A stretch of DNA of 47,972 nt from positions 1 to 47,972 of the forward strand of contig NZ_VZII01000053.1 in assembly GCF_009391885.1 (NCBI RefSeq), in the 5' to 3' direction. The DNA is from Pseudomonas sp. MN1F (lineage in GTDB: Bacteria; Pseudomonadota; Gammaproteobacteria; Pseudomonadales; Pseudomonadaceae). Below are positions 33,192 to 44,484 of this stretch, in pieces. Within the stretch, counting starts at the first letter, position 1. Every line of letters begins with the position of its first letter. The notes beneath the pieces were generated by a model. It was not told where the DNA came from. It made no database searches and worked only from the letters and a program-made list of their open reading frames with translations. A program made the translations under genes and the position numbers.

Positions 33192-34867
33192 GGCTGCACC
33201 TGTACGTCGAGTGTGGTCGGGCCGGGGATGGGGCGGGCGGCCATCACGGCTTCGATGTAGGTGTCCGGTGCCTGCAGGCTGGCGGCGGTATCCTGGGTGT
33301 AGCGCAGCAGCGGTTCTGCCCTGAAACTGAGGATGATGCACAGGCCGAGCAGGATCACGATCGGCAGGCACTCATAGCGGCGCAGCACGGGTGACGGGCG
33401 CTCTTCGGGTTTCCAGAAGCGCTGGATGCCGACCCGGCCGAAGGCGATCAGCGAAGCCATGCCCGACAGAATCAGCAGGGCCACCAGCACCCAAGCTGCC
33501 ACCGACAGTGGTTGCTCGGTTGGCATGCCCAGGCCCTGTGGGTTGAACAGCGCGCTGATGAGGTTGAGTTTGCTGACGAACCCGGATAGCGGTGGCATGC
33601 CGATGATCAGCAGGGCGCAGGCGATGAAGCTCAGGCCGAGAAACGCCATGGTCCAGGGAATGATCTGGCCGATGACCACCTTCTGCTCGTCGTCGAGGTT
33701 GATGCCCTTGGGTGGGTGCAGCGACTCGAGCGGTGAAGGCATGGCGTCTTCTTCTTCATCCAGCGGTGCTTCGTTGGCCGAGCGCGAGCGCTCGACCAGT
33801 TCGGCGAGCAGGAACAGCGCGCACAGCGCCAGGGTCGAGTTGACCAGGTAGAACAGCGCTGCGCCAGTGAGCGCGGGTTGGGCGAAACCGACCGCGCCGA
33901 GCAGGGTGCCGGCGGAAACCAGGATGCTCAGTGCGGCCATGCGCTCCAGGCGTTGCGCGGCCAGTATCGACACCGCTGCCACGGCAAGGGTCACCAGGCC
34001 GCCGTAGATCAGCCATTGCCCGCCGAAATACGCCGATGCCCCTGCTTGCCCGGAGAACAGCAGGGTCCACAGGCGCAGCACGGCGTACAGACCGACCTTG
34101 GTCATGATGGCGAACAGCGCGGCGACTGGCGCACTGGCCGAGGCATAGGCGGGCACCAGCCAGAAATTCAGCGGCCAGATGCCGGCCTTGGCCAGAAAGG
34201 CCATGGCCAGGATTGCCGCGCCGGCATGCAGCAGGCCACGATCAGCTTCAGGCACCAGCGGGACCTTCAGGGCCAAGTCGGCCATGTTGAGGGTGCCGGT
34301 CACGCCATACAGCATCGCCGCACCCACCAGGAACAACGATGAGGCGAACAGGTTGATGGCAATGTAATGCAGCCCGGCCCGCACCCGCGCCCGGCCCGAG
34401 CCATGCAGCAGCAAGCCGTAGGAGGCGGCCAGCAATACCTCGAAGAACACGAACAGGTTGAACAGGTCTGCGGTGAGGAAGGCGCCATACAGGCCCATCA
34501 GCTGGATCTGGAACAACGCATGGAAGCTGGCGCCGGCGCCATCCCAACGGGCGCGGGCGAACAGCAGGGCGCTGATGCCGATGACACCCGTCAGGGTCAG
34601 CAGCAGTGCTGACAGATGATCCACCACCAGCACGATACCAAAGGGCGCGGGCCAGTTGCCCGGCAGGTAGACGCCGATCGATTCCGCCTGCCCCTGGGTA
34701 CGCACCCACAGCAGCAGGCTGACTGCGATGGCCAGCCCGGTGAAGGTCGACAGCAGGTTCAGGCGTGCCTTGATCCGGCGATGCTTCTCGCCAAGCAGCA
34801 GCATCACTGCGGCAGTCAGCAGCGGCAGCAGGATGGGGGCGACGATCAGTTGACTCATGCCACTCAT
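33188..34867 (-). CDS. mnhD: Na+(K+)/H+ antiporter subunit D
   Basis: A 559-residue member of the NuoL/M/N family with about 14 membrane helices; it resembles NuoN/NuoM and probably forms a proton path. The lysine-bearing helix is in AFLAKAGIWPLNFWLVPAYASA. An acidic loop (ANEAPLDEEEDAMPSPLESL, about residues 360-390) interrupts the helices and looks specific to Pseudomonas. The ATG at 34867 overlaps the mnhC stop by four bases; a second ATG three codons later is possible. Confidence 0.93.
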   Translation of the reverse strand: MSGMSQLIVAPILLPLLTAAVMLLLGEKHRRIKARLNLLSTFTGLAIAVSLLLWVRTQGQAESIGVYLPGNWPAPFGIVLVVDHLSALLLTLTGVIGISALLFARARWDGAGASFHALFQIQLMGLYGAFLTADLFNLFVFFEVLLAASYGLLLHGSGRARVRAGLHYIAINLFASSLFLVGAAMLYGVTGTLNMADLALKVPLVPEADRGLLHAGAAILAMAFLAKAGIWPLNFWLVPAYASASAPVAALFAIMTKVGLYAVLRLWTLLFSGQAGASAYFGGQWLIYGGLVTLAVAAVSILAAQRLERMAALSILVSAGTLLGAVGFAQPALTGAALFYLVNSTLALCALFLLAELVERSRSANEAPLDEEEDAMPSPLESLHPPKGINLDDEQKVVIGQIIPWTMAFLGLSFIACALLIIGMPPLSGFVSKLNLISALFNPQGLGMPTEQPLSVAAWVLVALLILSGMASLIAFGRVGIQRFWKPEERPSPVLRRYECLPIVILLGLCIILSFRAEPLLRYTQDTAASLQAPDTYIEAVMAARPIPGPTTLDVQVQP

Positions 34868-35207
34868 TCATCACGCTCCCGGCCATCCACATGGTCGGTG
34901 CCGGTCAGGCCGCGCGATGCCAGCAGCACCACCAGGAACAGTGCGGTCATGGCAAAGCTGATGACAATGGCCGTGAGTACCAGCGCCTGTGGCAGGGGGT
35001 CGGTGTAGTGCAGCAGGTCCTGGGTCACGCCATCCTTGATGATCGGCTCCTTGCCGATGAACAGGCTACCCATGCTGAAGATGAACAGGTTGACCCCATA
35101 CGACAGCAGGCACAGGCCCATGATCACCTGGTAGGTCCGTGGGCGCAGGATCAACCACACCCCCGAGGCGGCCAGTACACCGATGGCGACTGCAATGACT
35201 TCTTCCA

Positions 35208-35208
<1 letters not shown>
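34864..35208 (-). CDS. mnhC: Na+(K+)/H+ antiporter subunit C
   Basis: A 114-residue, three-helix protein homologous to NuoK, with the conserved glutamate-bearing start MEEVIAVAIGVLAASGVWL and the motif YGVNLFIFSMG. The frame upstream of 35208 belongs to the preceding gene. Its ATG shares one base with the mnhA stop (TGATG), so it is probably translated by reinitiation. Confidence 0.92.
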
Positions 35209-38123
<2,915 letters not shown>

Positions 38124-38272
38124 AGCGTTCTATTCTGGAAAGGTTTGCAAGGATCATACGTGCCGGGCCGTTGATCACCAACACGCAAGCTGTCGCAGAA
38201 TCCTACAAAAGCGCTGTGACAAGCTGTTTTTTTATAACAGTTTTTTACAGAGCATAGACGCTGCCGGGCACT

Positions 38273-39223
38273 TTACAGGCCGGCTTCGGTTTTGCGGGGG
38301 GCTGGCGCTTCGAGCATTTCGCTGGTTTCACGGTTGCGCCGGATCTTCAGCTCGCTGACCACCACGGCGATGACGATCAGCAACGCGCCGATCAGTGCGA
38401 TGCCTGGCAGGCGCTCGCCGGCAATGCGCCCGACGACGCCGGCCCATACCGGCTCGCCCGCGTAGATCAGCGTGGCGCGGGTGGGGGAAACCGACTTCTG
38501 CGCCCAGTTCATCGCCACCTGGATCACCGCGCTCATGGCGCCCAGCCCCAGCGCGCTGAGCAACAGCAACCAGGAAAAATCCGGGAGACGCTCCTGGGTC
38601 GGCACGATCATCAGGAACGCCAGCAGCGAAGCGGTCGCCAACTGCACCACGGTGACCCGGCGCACATCGACCTGGCCGGCGAAGCGGCTGATCAGGATGA
38701 TCTCGGCGGCGATGGCCACGGCACTCACCAGGGTGACCACTTCACCTTCGCTGAAATGCAATACGCCGCCTTCGGGGCCGGCCAGCAGCATCAGGCCGAC
38801 GAACGCCAGGCAAATGCCGATGCTCGGCATCAGCCCTGGGCGACGGCCCAGCACCAGCCACTGCAGCAATGGTACGAACGGGACATACAGCGCTGTGATG
38901 AATGCCGACTGGCTGCTGCTGATGGTTTGCAGGCCCATGGTCTGCAGGCCGTAGCCCAGCATGATCGACACGCCGATCAGCACGCCGGCTTTCAGTTCGG
39001 TGAAGGTCAGGCCGGGCAATGCACGCGCCGAAGCCATGCCGACGAACAGCGCCGCTGCGGCGAAGCGCAGGCCGACGAAGAACATCGGGCCGCTTACGGT
39101 CATGACGTTGTGTACCAGCAGGAAGGTACCGCCCCACAGCATGGTGATGAACACCAGCACCATTTCCGCCTTGCTCAGGCGAAAAGTTACCGCGGTCTGT
39201 GGGCTGCTGGTCGGTTGGTTCAT
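38273..39223 (-). CDS. DMT-superfamily (EamA) exporter
   Basis: A 316-residue inner-membrane protein with ten predicted helices in two EamA repeats (about 20-155 and 165-295). Family members export amino acids, metabolites or drugs; the substrate here is unknown. The start MNQPTSSPQTAVTFRLSKAE is chosen because the frame upstream runs into the divergent regulator region. It is divergent from an XRE-cupin regulator, with two copies of an operator-like motif between them. The 149 bases between its 3' end and mnhA hold no gene. Confidence 0.88.
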   Translation of the reverse strand: MNQPTSSPQTAVTFRLSKAEMVLVFITMLWGGTFLLVHNVMTVSGPMFFVGLRFAAAALFVGMASARALPGLTFTELKAGVLIGVSIMLGYGLQTMGLQTISSSQSAFITALYVPFVPLLQWLVLGRRPGLMPSIGICLAFVGLMLLAGPEGGVLHFSEGEVVTLVSAVAIAAEIILISRFAGQVDVRRVTVVQLATASLLAFLMIVPTQERLPDFSWLLLLSALGLGAMSAVIQVAMNWAQKSVSPTRATLIYAGEPVWAGVVGRIAGERLPGIALIGALLIVIAVVVSELKIRRNRETSEMLEAPAPRKTEAGL

Positions 39224-39269
39224 GGTCTTGCGCACTCGGAGGGGGCGGCGCACAATTGCCGCAAAGTGG

Positions 39270-39314
39270 GCAGTATACTGCGCAATCCGTACAAGTGAGC
39301 AATATAGTGCACAA
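39270..39314. promoter_or_regulatory. Two operator-like motifs in the exporter/XRE-cupin divergent region
   Basis: Two copies of a 16-base motif lie 29 bases apart. They are GCAGTATACTGCGCAA (39270-39285), whose first 12 bases are a perfect palindrome, and GCAATATAGTGCACAA (39299-39314). TATACT in the first and TATATT in the second (minus strand) look like -10 elements, so a bound repressor would block the exporter promoter. A third copy, one mismatch from the second, lies at 47742-47757. Confidence 0.6.
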
Positions 39315-39870
39315 AGATTCCGCGCACCGTGCATCGGTGCTGCAGCATGTCAGCCTCAATGTCCGCAGCTTGCGCAACGCGGTCGGGTTGAGCCAGAGCG
39401 CACTGGCCGAACGCTCCGGGGTCAGCCGGAGGATGCTGGTGGCGATCGAGGCAGGCGAGAAGAATGTCAGCCTGACCACCCTCGACCTGATTGCCGAAGC
39501 GCTCGGGGTCGCGTTCAGCACCCTGATCCAGGCCCCGGATCAGCGCGACCCCAGCCGCATCGACGAGCTTGCCTGGACCGGCGAGCACCCGCAGAGCAAG
39601 GCCGTGCTGCTGGCCAGCAGCAGTGCCCGGCGCGAAGTGGAAATCTGGGAGTGGACCCTCGCGCCTGGCGAGTGCTACACCAGCGAAGCCGATGCCGAGG
39701 GCTGGAGCGAGCAGATCTACGTGGCCGAAGGCCAGTTGACGCTGATTATCGAAGGCGCCGAGCACTGCCTGCAGGTCGGGCAGTTCCATGTGTTCCCCAG
39801 CAACTGCCGCTATGCCTACCGCAATGATGGGGCAGTGCCCGTGCGCTTCGTGCGTAATGTGGTGATCTGA
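39295..39870 (+). CDS. XRE-family regulator with C-terminal cupin domain
   Basis: About 191 residues. The HTH spans about 24-80 (LRNAVGLSQSALAERSGVSRRMLVAIEAGEKNVSLTTLDLIAEALGV) and the cupin beta-barrel about 100-190 (YVAEGQLTLIIEGAEHCLQVG). Such proteins sense small ligands through the cupin and often repress a divergent transporter gene. The start is uncertain: the GTG at 39295 (VSNIVHKDS) has no clear ribosome site, and GTGs at 39307 and 39334 are alternatives. With the first, one operator copy overlaps codons 2-7. It probably controls itself and the DMT exporter. Confidence 0.85.
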   Translation: MSNIVHKDSAHRASVLQHVSLNVRSLRNAVGLSQSALAERSGVSRRMLVAIEAGEKNVSLTTLDLIAEALGVAFSTLIQAPDQRDPSRIDELAWTGEHPQSKAVLLASSSARREVEIWEWTLAPGECYTSEADAEGWSEQIYVAEGQLTLIIEGAEHCLQVGQFHVFPSNCRYAYRNDGAVPVRFVRNVVI

Positions 39871-39882
39871 CAGTTTTCAGGG

Positions 39883-40431
39883 TCAGCCCTTGAGCAGTTC
39901 GTCGGTCTTTACCACCTTGGCATAGGCGAACGCCAATGCAGCCATGGCCGAGTCGTGCACATGGGCGGCCGGTACCTGCTTGCCATCGAACTCCAGCGGC
40001 AAGGTGGCGCAGGCATCGTGTGCCACGGTGACGTCGAAGCCGAAGTCGGCAGCGGCGCGAGAAGCGGCGTCGATGCACATGTGGCTCATGCTGCCGACGA
40101 TGGTCACGGCCTTGACCTGATGCTGGTCCAGCGTCTGCTTCAAGTCAGTACCGAGAAACGCGTTGACCTTATGCTTGAGCACTACCGGCTCGCCCGCCGC
40201 AGGCGCGACCTTCTCATGGATGGCCGCGCCCGGGGAGCCCGGCGCGAAGAAGGGGGCATCGGCACTCTCGAACTCATGCTTCACATGAACCACCAGGTCG
40301 CCCTTGTCGCGTGCCGCAGCGAGCAGGCGTGCGGCGTTGTCAGCTGCCTTGTCGGCACCGTCAAGGGTCCATTTGCCGCCCGGGAAGTAGTCGTACTGGA
40401 TGTCGATGATGATCAGGGCCTGCTTGCTCAT
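39883..40431 (-). CDS. Isochorismatase-family cysteine hydrolase
   Basis: A 182-residue cytoplasmic hydrolase of the isochorismatase/nicotinamidase fold. The triad is Asp10 (LIIIDIQYDYF), a Lys in VVLKHKVNAF (86 or 88) and Cys119 (SHMCIDAASRAA). The Cys marks an amidase-type or related hydrolase rather than true isochorismatase; the substrate is unknown. The ATG has GGAGG at ideal spacing. It is divergent from a GlxA-type regulator and probably its target. Confidence 0.9.
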   Translation of the reverse strand: MSKQALIIIDIQYDYFPGGKWTLDGADKAADNAARLLAAARDKGDLVVHVKHEFESADAPFFAPGSPGAAIHEKVAPAAGEPVVLKHKVNAFLGTDLKQTLDQHQVKAVTIVGSMSHMCIDAASRAAADFGFDVTVAHDACATLPLEFDGKQVPAAHVHDSAMAALAFAYAKVVKTDELLKG

Positions 40432-40513
40432 GCTGCCTCCTGTGGCAGTAGTCGTTGGATGACGATAGTTATAGGCTGTGGGCATCGACTTGAGGATTGG
40501 CGCGATCGACACA

Positions 40514-41503
40514 ATGACGGCAAAAACTGACAGCCCCGGCAGCCTGGCGATCGGCCTGCTGCACTACCCGGGCGCGCAACGTGCGGCGTTGCATGGTCTG
40601 AGCGACCTGTTCAGCGTGGCCAATCGCGTGGCCACCGAGCTGGGCGCCGCCGGGTTGCCGCAGATCCGCGTCAGCCACTGGCAGGTTGACGAGGCAGGGC
40701 AATTGCAGCTCATTGAGGATAGCCTTGGCGCAGGATGCCAGCCGCTACGTGTGCTGATCATTCCACCGAGCCTGGAGTCGACCCCGTCGGCAGGTCTGCT
40801 CGAACGCTACCGCCAGCCCTTGTGCCAGTGGCATGGACAGGGCACGGTGCTGGCATCGGTGTGCATCGGCGTGTTCTTCATCGCCGCCAGTGGCCTGCTC
40901 GATGGCCGGGCGGCCAGTACTCACTGGAACTACGCGCAAACCCTTGCCGAGCGTTACCCCAAGGTCCATGTGCAGGCCAACCAGCCGCTGCTGGATGATG
41001 GTGACATCGTGACTTCCGCTGGCCTGATGGCCTGGACCGAACTGGGGTTGCGCCTGCTGGAGCGCTATCTTGGCGCATCGGTGGCCTGGGAGACTGCCCG
41101 CTACATGTCCGTCGAGCCGGTCAGCAGGCCTGTGCCGGGGGCGCTGTTCAGTCCGCGCCTTGATCATGGCGACGAGGCGGTGCTGAGGGTCCAGCACTGG
41201 TTGCAGGCAGCGGGTGCGCAAGATGTCGACCTCGCCGGCATGGCAATCTGTGCCGGGCTGGAGGCACGCACCTTCCTCAGGCGCTTCCGCGCAGCCACCG
41301 GCCTGAAGCCCACCGAGTACTGCCAGCAGGTGAGGGTGGGGCGCGCCTGCCGGATGCTGGAGTTCACCCGGCGCACGGTCGAGCAGATTGCCTGGGGCGT
41401 GGGGTATCAGGACCCGGGGGCGTTTCGCAAGGTGTTTCAACGCATCACTGGGCTGATACCTAGCGAGTACCGGCAGCGCCTGGCCTTGCCCGGCTCAGGG
41501 TAG
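40514..41503 (+). CDS. GlxA-type AraC regulator with DJ-1/PfpI-like domain
   Basis: A 329-residue transcription factor. The N-terminal DJ-1/PfpI-like sensor (about 15-195) keeps a cysteine in ASVCIGVFFIAASGLLDGR. The C-terminal AraC HTH spans about 225-320 (AICAGLEARTFLRRFRAATG and VEQIAWGVGYQDPGAFRKVF). The ATG at 40514 is preferred, although the nearest purine stretch (GAGGAT) is rather far; a GTG at 40478 is an alternative. The divergent position relative to the hydrolase gene suggests that this is its regulator. It converges with and overlaps soxR by nine bases. Confidence 0.85.
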   Translation: MTAKTDSPGSLAIGLLHYPGAQRAALHGLSDLFSVANRVATELGAAGLPQIRVSHWQVDEAGQLQLIEDSLGAGCQPLRVLIIPPSLESTPSAGLLERYRQPLCQWHGQGTVLASVCIGVFFIAASGLLDGRAASTHWNYAQTLAERYPKVHVQANQPLLDDGDIVTSAGLMAWTELGLRLLERYLGASVAWETARYMSVEPVSRPVPGALFSPRLDHGDEAVLRVQHWLQAAGAQDVDLAGMAICAGLEARTFLRRFRAATGLKPTEYCQQVRVGRACRMLEFTRRTVEQIAWGVGYQDPGAFRKVFQRITGLIPSEYRQRLALPGSG

Positions 41504-41947
41504 ATGCGGCCCCGGCCCCTCATCAGCCAGATGGTCCTGGCGATTGCGCAGCGGGCATTCCTTGAGTGACATGCAACCGCAGCCGATGCAGCCATCGAGC
41601 TGGTCGCGCAGCCTGACCATTTCGTCGATCCTGTGGTTCAGGTCCTCGCGCCAGCGCGCCGAGAGGTGCCGCCAGTCTTCGGCGGTCGGAGTGTGGTCGT
41701 TGGGCAGTGCGGCCAGGGCCGAGGCAATCTCGGCCAGCGCAATGCCCAGGCGCTGGGCCATCTTGATCACCGCGACCCGGCGCAGCATTGCCCTTGGGTA
41801 GCGCCGCTGGTTCCCCGCATTGCGGGTGCTCTGGATCAGGCCCTTGGTTTCATAGAAGTGCAGCGCAGTCACCGCCACGCCGCTGCGAGCAGCCAATTGG
41901 CCAACGCTGAGCAGCTTTTCCGTGGCAGCAGGTACTTTGTTGGGCAT
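41495..41947 (-). CDS. soxR: Redox-sensing activator SoxR
   Basis: A 150-residue MerR-family regulator that carries a [2Fe-2S] cluster and activates genes when oxidised, in pseudomonads mainly by redox-cycling compounds. The winged HTH is at about 13-80 and a dimerisation helix follows. The cluster ligands Cys120, Cys123, Cys125 and Cys131 fit the C-x2-C-x-C-x5-C signature exactly. The start MPNKVPAATEKLLSVG is chosen; the frame upstream runs into the promoter region. It is divergent from an ABM-type gene with a SoxR box between them. Confidence 0.95.
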   Translation of the reverse strand: MPNKVPAATEKLLSVGQLAARSGVAVTALHFYETKGLIQSTRNAGNQRRYPRAMLRRVAVIKMAQRLGIALAEIASALAALPNDHTPTAEDWRHLSARWREDLNHRIDEMVRLRDQLDGCIGCGCMSLKECPLRNRQDHLADEGPGPHLP

Positions 41948-41958
41948 GGGAAAAACGC

Positions 41959-41989
41959 TTGACCTTGAGTTAACTGGAGGTTTTACCCT
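41959..41989 (+). promoter_or_regulatory. SoxR-dependent promoter with SoxR box
   Basis: A -35 box TTGACC (41959-41964) and -10 box TACCCT (41984-41989) are separated by 19 bases, the overlong spacer typical of MerR-family activated promoters. Inside it lies CCTTGAGTTAACTGGAGG (41963-41980), a dyad matching the known SoxR box (CCTCAAGTTAACTTGAGG) at most positions. It faces the ABM gene at 42033. Confidence 0.82.
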
Positions 41990-42032
41990 GCTGTCCATTC
42001 CCAAGCAAGTGGTTGCAGCAAGGAGACATGCC

Positions 42033-42413
42033 ATGACGGCGGCCCCGCGTTCCCTGTGGTTCACCCAGATGATCGAATATGAAGTGCCCGCTTCGCGCCA
42101 GGCAGCGCTGGCTGCGGCATTGGTCACGCGCAGTGAGGAGTTGGCTACGCGTTGCCAGGGTTTGCAAAGTGTCAGCGTTCAGGCCAGTGACGATGGCAGC
42201 CGGGTCTTGCAGTACCTGCAATGGCAATCACGCCTGGCCTGGGTGGAGGCGGCGGAGTGTTTTGCCGAAGAGCCATTCTTCGACCTGCTCAGCCGCCATC
42301 AGGCGCGTGGTGTCAACTTCGCCGCGTACCAGACGCTGCGCAGCCTGGTGCGCGGGGCTGATGGTGGGCTGCATTGCCAGGTCGGCGACCCTCAGGCATA
42401 CCAAGGGGCGTAG
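42033..42413 (+). CDS. Antibiotic biosynthesis monooxygenase-like (ABM) protein
   Basis: A 126-residue protein with an ABM/dimeric alpha-beta-barrel pattern (FTQMIEYEVPASRQAALAAAL..., then RVLQYLQWQSRLAWVEAAECF). ABM proteins act as quinol or polyketide monooxygenases without cofactor, or as binding proteins. The ATG has AAGGAG eight bases upstream. Its promoter has a SoxR box, and P. aeruginosa PA2274 beside soxR is a comparable target, so it is probably induced by redox-cycling drugs. It ends inside the convergent hydrolase gene (22-base overlap). Confidence 0.85.
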   Translation: MTAAPRSLWFTQMIEYEVPASRQAALAAALVTRSEELATRCQGLQSVSVQASDDGSRVLQYLQWQSRLAWVEAAECFAEEPFFDLLSRHQARGVNFAAYQTLRSLVRGADGGLHCQVGDPQAYQGA

Positions 42414-43162
42414 TGCGGGTAGCGGTCCAGGCGTGCGCCGACCACCATCTCGCTGACCCAGGCGGCCAGGATCGAACTGTAGGCCTTCTGGCTTTGCTCG
42501 CTGGATAGCGCGTGATCGGCACCGTCGACAATGCGATGGGTCAGCGAATGAGCGCTGACGAATGCTGAGCGGTAGCTCATCAGTGTGGCGTGGGGTACAT
42601 AGTCATCCTGCTCCGATTCGACCAGCAACACATCGCCCGCAAACTCGGCGCAGGCAGCCAATGCGCGGTTGTCGGAAGGGCCGAGCAGGCGCAACCGGTA
42701 ATCGTTCAGGCGCTGGCGATCAAGGGCTTGCTTGGGCATGTTCCACTCGTCATCCCAGTACATTGCTGGCACGCGCAGGGCCAGCCACTTCACCGGCCGC
42801 TGCAAGGTCAGCAAGGTGGCCAGGTAGCCACCGTAGCTGCTGCCGATGATGGCGATGGCGCTGCTGTCCACCGCCGGGTGGCTGACCAGCCGGTCGTAGG
42901 CTGCCAGCAGGTCCTTGAGGTTCTGCTCGCGGGTTACGGTCAGGCGCTGGCTTTCGGTTTTCTCGTGGCCGCGCAGGTCGAACGTCATGCACACACAGCC
43001 CAGGCCGGTGATCTGCCGGGCGCGCGCCAGGTCGCGCTGCTGGCTGCCGCCCCAGCCGTGGACGAAGAGAATGCCGGGCATCTTGCTGCCGGGGCTGACC
43101 AGGGTGCCGACGATGCTGTCATCTTCGACCTGCAGTTCCACGGTTTCACTCTGAATGCTCAT
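42392..43162 (-). CDS. Alpha/beta hydrolase
   Basis: A 256-residue serine hydrolase. The oxyanion motif HGWGG is at 35-39 and the nucleophile Ser109 in GSSYGG. The acid is probably Asp187 in EQDDYVP and the base His217 in GADHALS. The first residues form a beta-strand-rich cap (SETVELQVEDDSIVGTLVSPG) like that of prolyl-oligopeptidase-type or acyl hydrolases. No signal peptide is present. The ATG overlaps the end of the upstream ATP-grasp-like gene by 17 bases, so the two are tightly coupled. Substrate unknown. Confidence 0.87.
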   Translation of the reverse strand: MSIQSETVELQVEDDSIVGTLVSPGSKMPGILFVHGWGGSQQRDLARARQITGLGCVCMTFDLRGHEKTESQRLTVTREQNLKDLLAAYDRLVSHPAVDSSAIAIIGSSYGGYLATLLTLQRPVKWLALRVPAMYWDDEWNMPKQALDRQRLNDYRLRLLGPSDNRALAACAEFAGDVLLVESEQDDYVPHATLMSYRSAFVSAHSLTHRIVDGADHALSSEQSQKAYSSILAAWVSEMVVGARLDRYPHYAPWYA

Positions 43163-44258
43163 GCTGGCGAATCCGCGCGTATTTGCTGAGTTGTCCGAGT
43201 TCACTGTCGTTTCCTTGATAGAAGAGGGTGGCGTCAGTGGGCAGGTCAGGGGTGCCGAATACTTCATGGGTGGAGGCGCATACCTGCTGCAGTGCCGGGT
43301 CGTCGGCGAATGCCTGCAATGCCAGCAGCTCTGCGCTGCTGGCTCCCCCCAAGCGCCAGGATTGTTCCAGCACGCCGCTGCGCAAATGGCCATCGGCGGT
43401 GGTGCCGCGGGCGATGTCGTAGTTACGGCGCGATGCGATGAAGCCTGGGAAGTGCTGCTCGGCGGCTTGTTCGTAGACCATGGCCTGGTTGATCGCCAGG
43501 CGCAGATGACCTTCCAGAGGCAGCTGCAGCAGGGCCTGGTAGTCACCCCGCACCACGACCAGCTCGGAGCCGCCGTAGACTTCGGTGCCTTGGTGGTCCC
43601 GCGTCAGTTGCTGGGTGCCGTGATAGCTGCAGGTCAGGCCCCCGACGCGGACCTGGCCAACGCTGAAGGTCTCGACATTGCTCAGGTCTTCTTCCAGCAC
43701 CAAGCCCCACAGGGCCAGATCCCGTTCATCAATGTTGGCCAGCAGCGGTTCCAGTTGATCTGCATGGTTGATGACGTGCTGGCCACGGCCCGCGCAAGCC
43801 AGCACCGGCTTGATGCGCAATGGGCCATCAAGCAGCAGTAATTGGGCGGCACGCCGGGCATCGGCTTTGCTGAAAACGGTGTAGCCGCAGAGCAGGGCGT
43901 CGCTCGCCTGGCGGGCGAAGGCATCGGTCCAGCCCGGTGGAAATTCGGCCTCGGCCGGCAGCGGGTGGGAAATGGCTTTGGTGGCCATGTAAGGGTGGCT
44001 GACCAGGCCTCCGAACAGGTCTTGCTCGCTGCGAATGCCCATGGCGGCATAACGCTCGGCGCCGACCAGGGTCTCGGTAGGCAAGTAATAGTAGTGTGGG
44101 TCTTCCTTGGCTGGCACGTCGGGCAGTACGGCATGGCAACCCAGCAGCCGGGCCAGTCGGTCGGCCAGCTTCAGGTGCACGGCATGTTCGTGTTCCGGGG
44201 TGTGCTCGCGGGTGTCGAGCAATACCACGGCAGTCTTCTGATCGCGGACACTGGGCAT
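43146..44258 (-). CDS. DUF3182-type protein, predicted ATP-grasp fold
   Basis: A 370-residue cytoplasmic protein that I recognise only as the uncharacterised DUF3182 group. Motifs suggest an ATP-grasp ligase: RIKPVLACAGRGQHV (Lys150) resembles the nucleotide-lysine and glycine loop, LVLEE (186-190) the adenine-binding strand, and Asp281 plus VLEQSWRLGGAS (Glu298, Arg302) the metal and phosphate-binding end. ATP-grasp enzymes join a carboxylate to an amine or thiol. It is cotranscribed with the hydrolase at 42392. The start MPSVRDQKTAVVLLDTRE is chosen; the upstream frame is shadow. Substrate and product are unknown. Confidence 0.78.
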   Translation of the reverse strand: MPSVRDQKTAVVLLDTREHTPEHEHAVHLKLADRLARLLGCHAVLPDVPAKEDPHYYYLPTETLVGAERYAAMGIRSEQDLFGGLVSHPYMATKAISHPLPAEAEFPPGWTDAFARQASDALLCGYTVFSKADARRAAQLLLLDGPLRIKPVLACAGRGQHVINHADQLEPLLANIDERDLALWGLVLEEDLSNVETFSVGQVRVGGLTCSYHGTQQLTRDHQGTEVYGGSELVVVRGDYQALLQLPLEGHLRLAINQAMVYEQAAEQHFPGFIASRRNYDIARGTTADGHLRSGVLEQSWRLGGASSAELLALQAFADDPALQQVCASTHEVFGTPDLPTDATLFYQGNDSELGQLSKYARIRQHEHSE

Positions 44259-44484
44259 GGGCGTCTGCCTCTGCGCAATGAATGTACAGGTTGTGAAGCC
44301 CCTGTCAGCGGTAAGTTCAGCTGGAAGTGACTGATGGTCGCGGCCCGGTTGTAGGAAGCGTCTTCTTTGCAGGGGGCGGGATGGGCATAGCGTGCCGTGA
44401 GTCGGCCGCCACGATTGCGGCACCGTGGCAGCTGTTCCATTATTCTCAACCTGGAATAACCACGATGTGTCCGCAGGAGTGCGC

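Noticed and set aside
38200..38262. Terminator between the DMT exporter and mnhA (T-rich stretch with CTGTT/AACAG)
   Set aside because: On the minus strand the stem is only five weak pairs and no T-run follows it; too weak to claim.
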